Source of the DNA: Clostridiales bacterium
GTDB taxonomy: Bacteria > Bacillota > Clostridia > Oscillospirales > Oscillospiraceae
NCBI GenBank assembly: GCA_021205375.1
Contig: JAJPXR010000044.1
Location: 1 to 23,150, forward strand
DNA: 23,150 bases
Reading direction: 5' to 3'
Made by a program: the position numbers and the translations under genes. Positions 21,278 through 23,150 of this stretch are shown here, piece after piece (position 1 is the first letter of the stretch; every line of letters starts with the position of its first letter). Below the pieces are notes generated by a model that saw only the letters and a program-made list of their open reading frames with translations, made no database searches and was not told the origin of the DNA.

Positions 21278-22798
21278 TTACTTGCAAATCAAACTCTCGC
21301 CATCCATCTCTGCGGGCTTCTCCAAACCCATCAGGTCCAGCATGGTGGGGCAGATGTCGGCCAGGCGGCCGTCCCGCAGCTTCACGTCGGCACCGACGAT
21401 GCAGAAGGGGACCAGGTTGGTGGTGTGGGCGGTGTAGGGCTTCACGCCGTCGGGCTGGAGCATCCGCTCGGCGTTGCCGTGGTCGGCGGTGATGAGGGAG
21501 ACGCCGCCCATCTTGGCGGTGGCTTCCACCACGCGGGCCACGCACTTGTCCACGGTCTCCACGGCCAGGCGAGCGGCCTCGTAGACGCCGGTATGACCGA
21601 CCATGTCGCAGTTGGCGTAGTTCAGGATGATGACGTCATACTTGCCGGAGAGGATGCGCTCCACGCAGTTGTCGCAGACCTCATAGGCGGACATCTCCGG
21701 CTTCAGGTCGTAGGTGGCCACCTTGGGGGAGGCGATGAGGCAGCGGTCCTCGCCGGGGAACACCTGCTCCACGCCGCCGTTGAAGAAGAAGGTAACATGG
21801 GCATACTTCTCGGTCTCGGCGATGCGGAGCTGGGTCAGGCCCAGGTTGGAGATATACTCGCCAAAGATGTTGTTCAGATGCTCCTTGGGATAGGCGATCT
21901 CCACGTTGGGCATGGTGGCGTCATAGGAGGTGGTGCAGACATAGTTGACGTGGAAGAAGCCCTTCTTGCGCTCGAAGCCGGAGAAATCGGGGTCCACGAA
22001 GGTGCGGGTGATCTCGCGGGCGCGGTCGGGGCGGAAGTTCATGAAGATGATGCTGTCGCCCTCGCCGATTTCCGCGTTCTCGGCGGTGATGACGGGGATG
22101 ACGAACTCGTCGGTGACGCCCGCGTCATAGCTGGCCTGCATCGCGCCCACGGGGTCGTCGATGAAGCGCTGCTCGCTCTCGCCGTAGACCATGGCCTTGT
22201 AGGAGCGCTCCACGCGGTCCCAGTTGGTGTCACGGTCCATGGCGTAGTAACGCCCGGAGATGGTGGCGATCTTCGCGCCGTACTGGTCGCAGGTCTCCTT
22301 CATCTGGGCCACATAGCCCTTGCCGGAGGTGGGGGGCACGTCACGGCCATCCATGAAGCAGTGGACGAAGATCTTCTTGCAGCCCAGGTCGTGGGCCATC
22401 TTGACGGCGGCCTGGATGTGGGTGATGTGGGAGTGAACGCCGCCGTCGGACATCAGGCCGTAGATGTGAACGGCGGTGCCGGCATCACGGGCGGCGGTCA
22501 TGGCCTTCACATAGACAGGATTCTCGAAGAAGGTCCCCTCGTTGATGGCCTTGGTGATTTTGGGCAGGTCCTGGAACACCACGCGGCCTGCGCCGATGTT
22601 GGTGTGACCCACCTCGGAGTTGCCCATCTGTCCGTCGGGCAGGCCCACGTCCAGGCCGGAGGCGGACAGGCGGCTGTGGGGATTCTCCGCGAAAATTTTG
22701 TCCAGGTTGGGTTTCTGGGCATGGTAGACGGCGTTGCCCTCGGTGTAGTCGGTCAGGCCGAAGCCGTCCATAATGATCAGAGTAGTGGGAGTTTTCAT
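21278..22798 (-). CDS. gpmI: 2,3-bisphosphoglycerate-independent phosphoglycerate mutase
   Basis: This 506-aa cytoplasmic glycolytic enzyme interconverts 3- and 2-phosphoglycerate using two metal ions and a phosphoserine. Seen: metal ligand D11 in IIMDGFG, catalytic S61 in QMGNSEVGHTNIGAG, HCFMDGRDVPP, NFRPDRAREIT, NCDMVGHTG and the C-terminal TADHGNAE. The length is normal. The ATG at 22798 is preceded by GAGG six bases away; the in-frame ATG at 22816 would leave that site inside the gene. It lies 145 nt downstream of tpiA on the same strand, as in lower-glycolysis operons (gap-pgk-tpiA-gpmI). Confidence 0.96.
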   Translation of the reverse strand: MKTPTTLIIMDGFGLTDYTEGNAVYHAQKPNLDKIFAENPHSRLSASGLDVGLPDGQMGNSEVGHTNIGAGRVVFQDLPKITKAINEGTFFENPVYVKAMTAARDAGTAVHIYGLMSDGGVHSHITHIQAAVKMAHDLGCKKIFVHCFMDGRDVPPTSGKGYVAQMKETCDQYGAKIATISGRYYAMDRDTNWDRVERSYKAMVYGESEQRFIDDPVGAMQASYDAGVTDEFVIPVITAENAEIGEGDSIIFMNFRPDRAREITRTFVDPDFSGFERKKGFFHVNYVCTTSYDATMPNVEIAYPKEHLNNIFGEYISNLGLTQLRIAETEKYAHVTFFFNGGVEQVFPGEDRCLIASPKVATYDLKPEMSAYEVCDNCVERILSGKYDVIILNYANCDMVGHTGVYEAARLAVETVDKCVARVVEATAKMGGVSLITADHGNAERMLQPDGVKPYTAHTTNLVPFCIVGADVKLRDGRLADICPTMLDLMGLEKPAEMDGESLICK

Positions 22799-22895
22799 TG
22801 ATAGCCTCTTTTCCATTCAGTGGGCGCGGCGCAGCGCCCCGCCCCTCGAAAATACCCGCGTTATTGGGCCGGGTCTCACCCCAGTTGGACAAACG

Positions 22896-22922
22896 CTGCC
22901 CGACGGAGGAACCGCCGGGCAG
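22896..22922 (-). other. Intercistronic hairpin between tpiA and gpmI
   Basis: An 11-position stem (22896-22906 with 22912-22922) has one A-C mismatch on the plus strand, which is a G-U pair in the minus-strand RNA. Only a short T-stretch (CGTTTG) follows. It may be a partial terminator or processing hairpin that sets the ratio of the two messages. Confidence 0.55.
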
Positions 22923-22943
22923 TACGTTACCGCTCGGACAGAA

Positions 22944-23150
22944 TTACTCCTGGTTGGCGGCGTTGATGATGGTGGTCAGCTTGGTGGGGACCAGGGAGGC
23001 GCCGCCGATCAGACCGCCGTCCACGTCGGGCTGGGCCAGCAGCTCTTCGGCGTTCTGGTCGTTCATGGAGCCGCCGTAGAGGATGGTGGCGGAGCGGGCG
23101 ACGCGGGCGCCGTACAGCTTGCGGATGACGGTTCGGATCTCCTGGTTGCC
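22944..23150 (-). CDS. tpiA: Triosephosphate isomerase, C-terminal 68 residues (cut by window edge)
   Basis: This cytoplasmic glycolytic enzyme interconverts dihydroxyacetone phosphate and glyceraldehyde 3-phosphate. Only the last 68 codons and the TAA stop are inside the window. The phosphate-binding segment ILYGGSMNDQNAEELL and the DVDGGLIGGASL strand are diagnostic. The start, the catalytic His and Glu and any promoter lie beyond the window edge. It is upstream of gpmI on the same strand, probably in the same operon. Confidence 0.95.
   Translation of the reverse strand, partial: GNQEIRTVIRKLYGARVARSATILYGGSMNDQNAEELLAQPDVDGGLIGGASLVPTKLTTIINAANQE

Overview
The window looks like chromosome from a high-GC, anaerobic, fermentative Clostridia member, most likely of the Oscillospiraceae type. 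The reasons are pyruvate:ferredoxin oxidoreductase, a butyryl-CoA-dehydrogenase-type acyl-CoA dehydrogenase with its electron-transfer flavoprotein, LplB/YtcP/LipO-type sugar ABC components, strong AGGAGG ribosome binding sites, consensus TTGACA/TATAAT promoters and a CCA-encoding tRNA. No species can be named from sequence reading alone. I see no CRISPR array, prophage, transposase or rRNA.

Layout from left to right: (1) 2-2782, the 3' part of nifJ (PFOR), closed by a strong terminator. (2) 3016-3516, aroK on the minus strand behind two tandem consensus promoters, then a divergent tRNA-Gly(GCC) gene and a run of hairpins. (3) 4087-11143, a saccharide locus. The minus strand carries two ABC permeases, a solute-binding lipoprotein and a GH32 beta-fructosidase. 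A LacI-family regulator is divergent on the plus strand. The shared intergenic region holds a promoter and two inverted operator-like sites that flank a leader terminator. (4) 11443-14101, a tightly packed four-gene cassette of unknown function: an anchored protein, a lipoprotein, a six-helix DUF624/YesL-like protein and a YcxB-like protein. (5) 14349-17419, an acyl-CoA dehydrogenase fused in frame through an Ala/Pro/Lys-rich linker to EtfB, followed by etfA. (6) 18068-21009, fructokinase and a GH13_4 amylosucrase-like enzyme. (7) 21278 to the end, gpmI and the 3' end of tpiA on the minus strand.

The genes fit together metabolically. Sucrose or fructo-oligosaccharide would be imported by the ABC system, whose ATPase is not encoded here. 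It would be cleaved in the cytoplasm by GH32 or by the GH13_4 enzyme. Fructose is phosphorylated by fructokinase, passed through glycolysis (TpiA, GpmI) and oxidised by PFOR. The reduced ferredoxin and NADH pools connect to the acyl-CoA dehydrogenase/Etf complex, which may bifurcate electrons.

The most unusual item is the acyl-CoA dehydrogenase-EtfB fusion. Next are two kinds of intergenic repeat: tandem NTTAGCT heptamer arrays in facing orientations, and a GC-rich hairpin family in several copies. They sit together at two loci and look like small non-autonomous elements. A nearly exact 37-nt hairpin is also duplicated on either side of a repeat-rich spacer after etfA.
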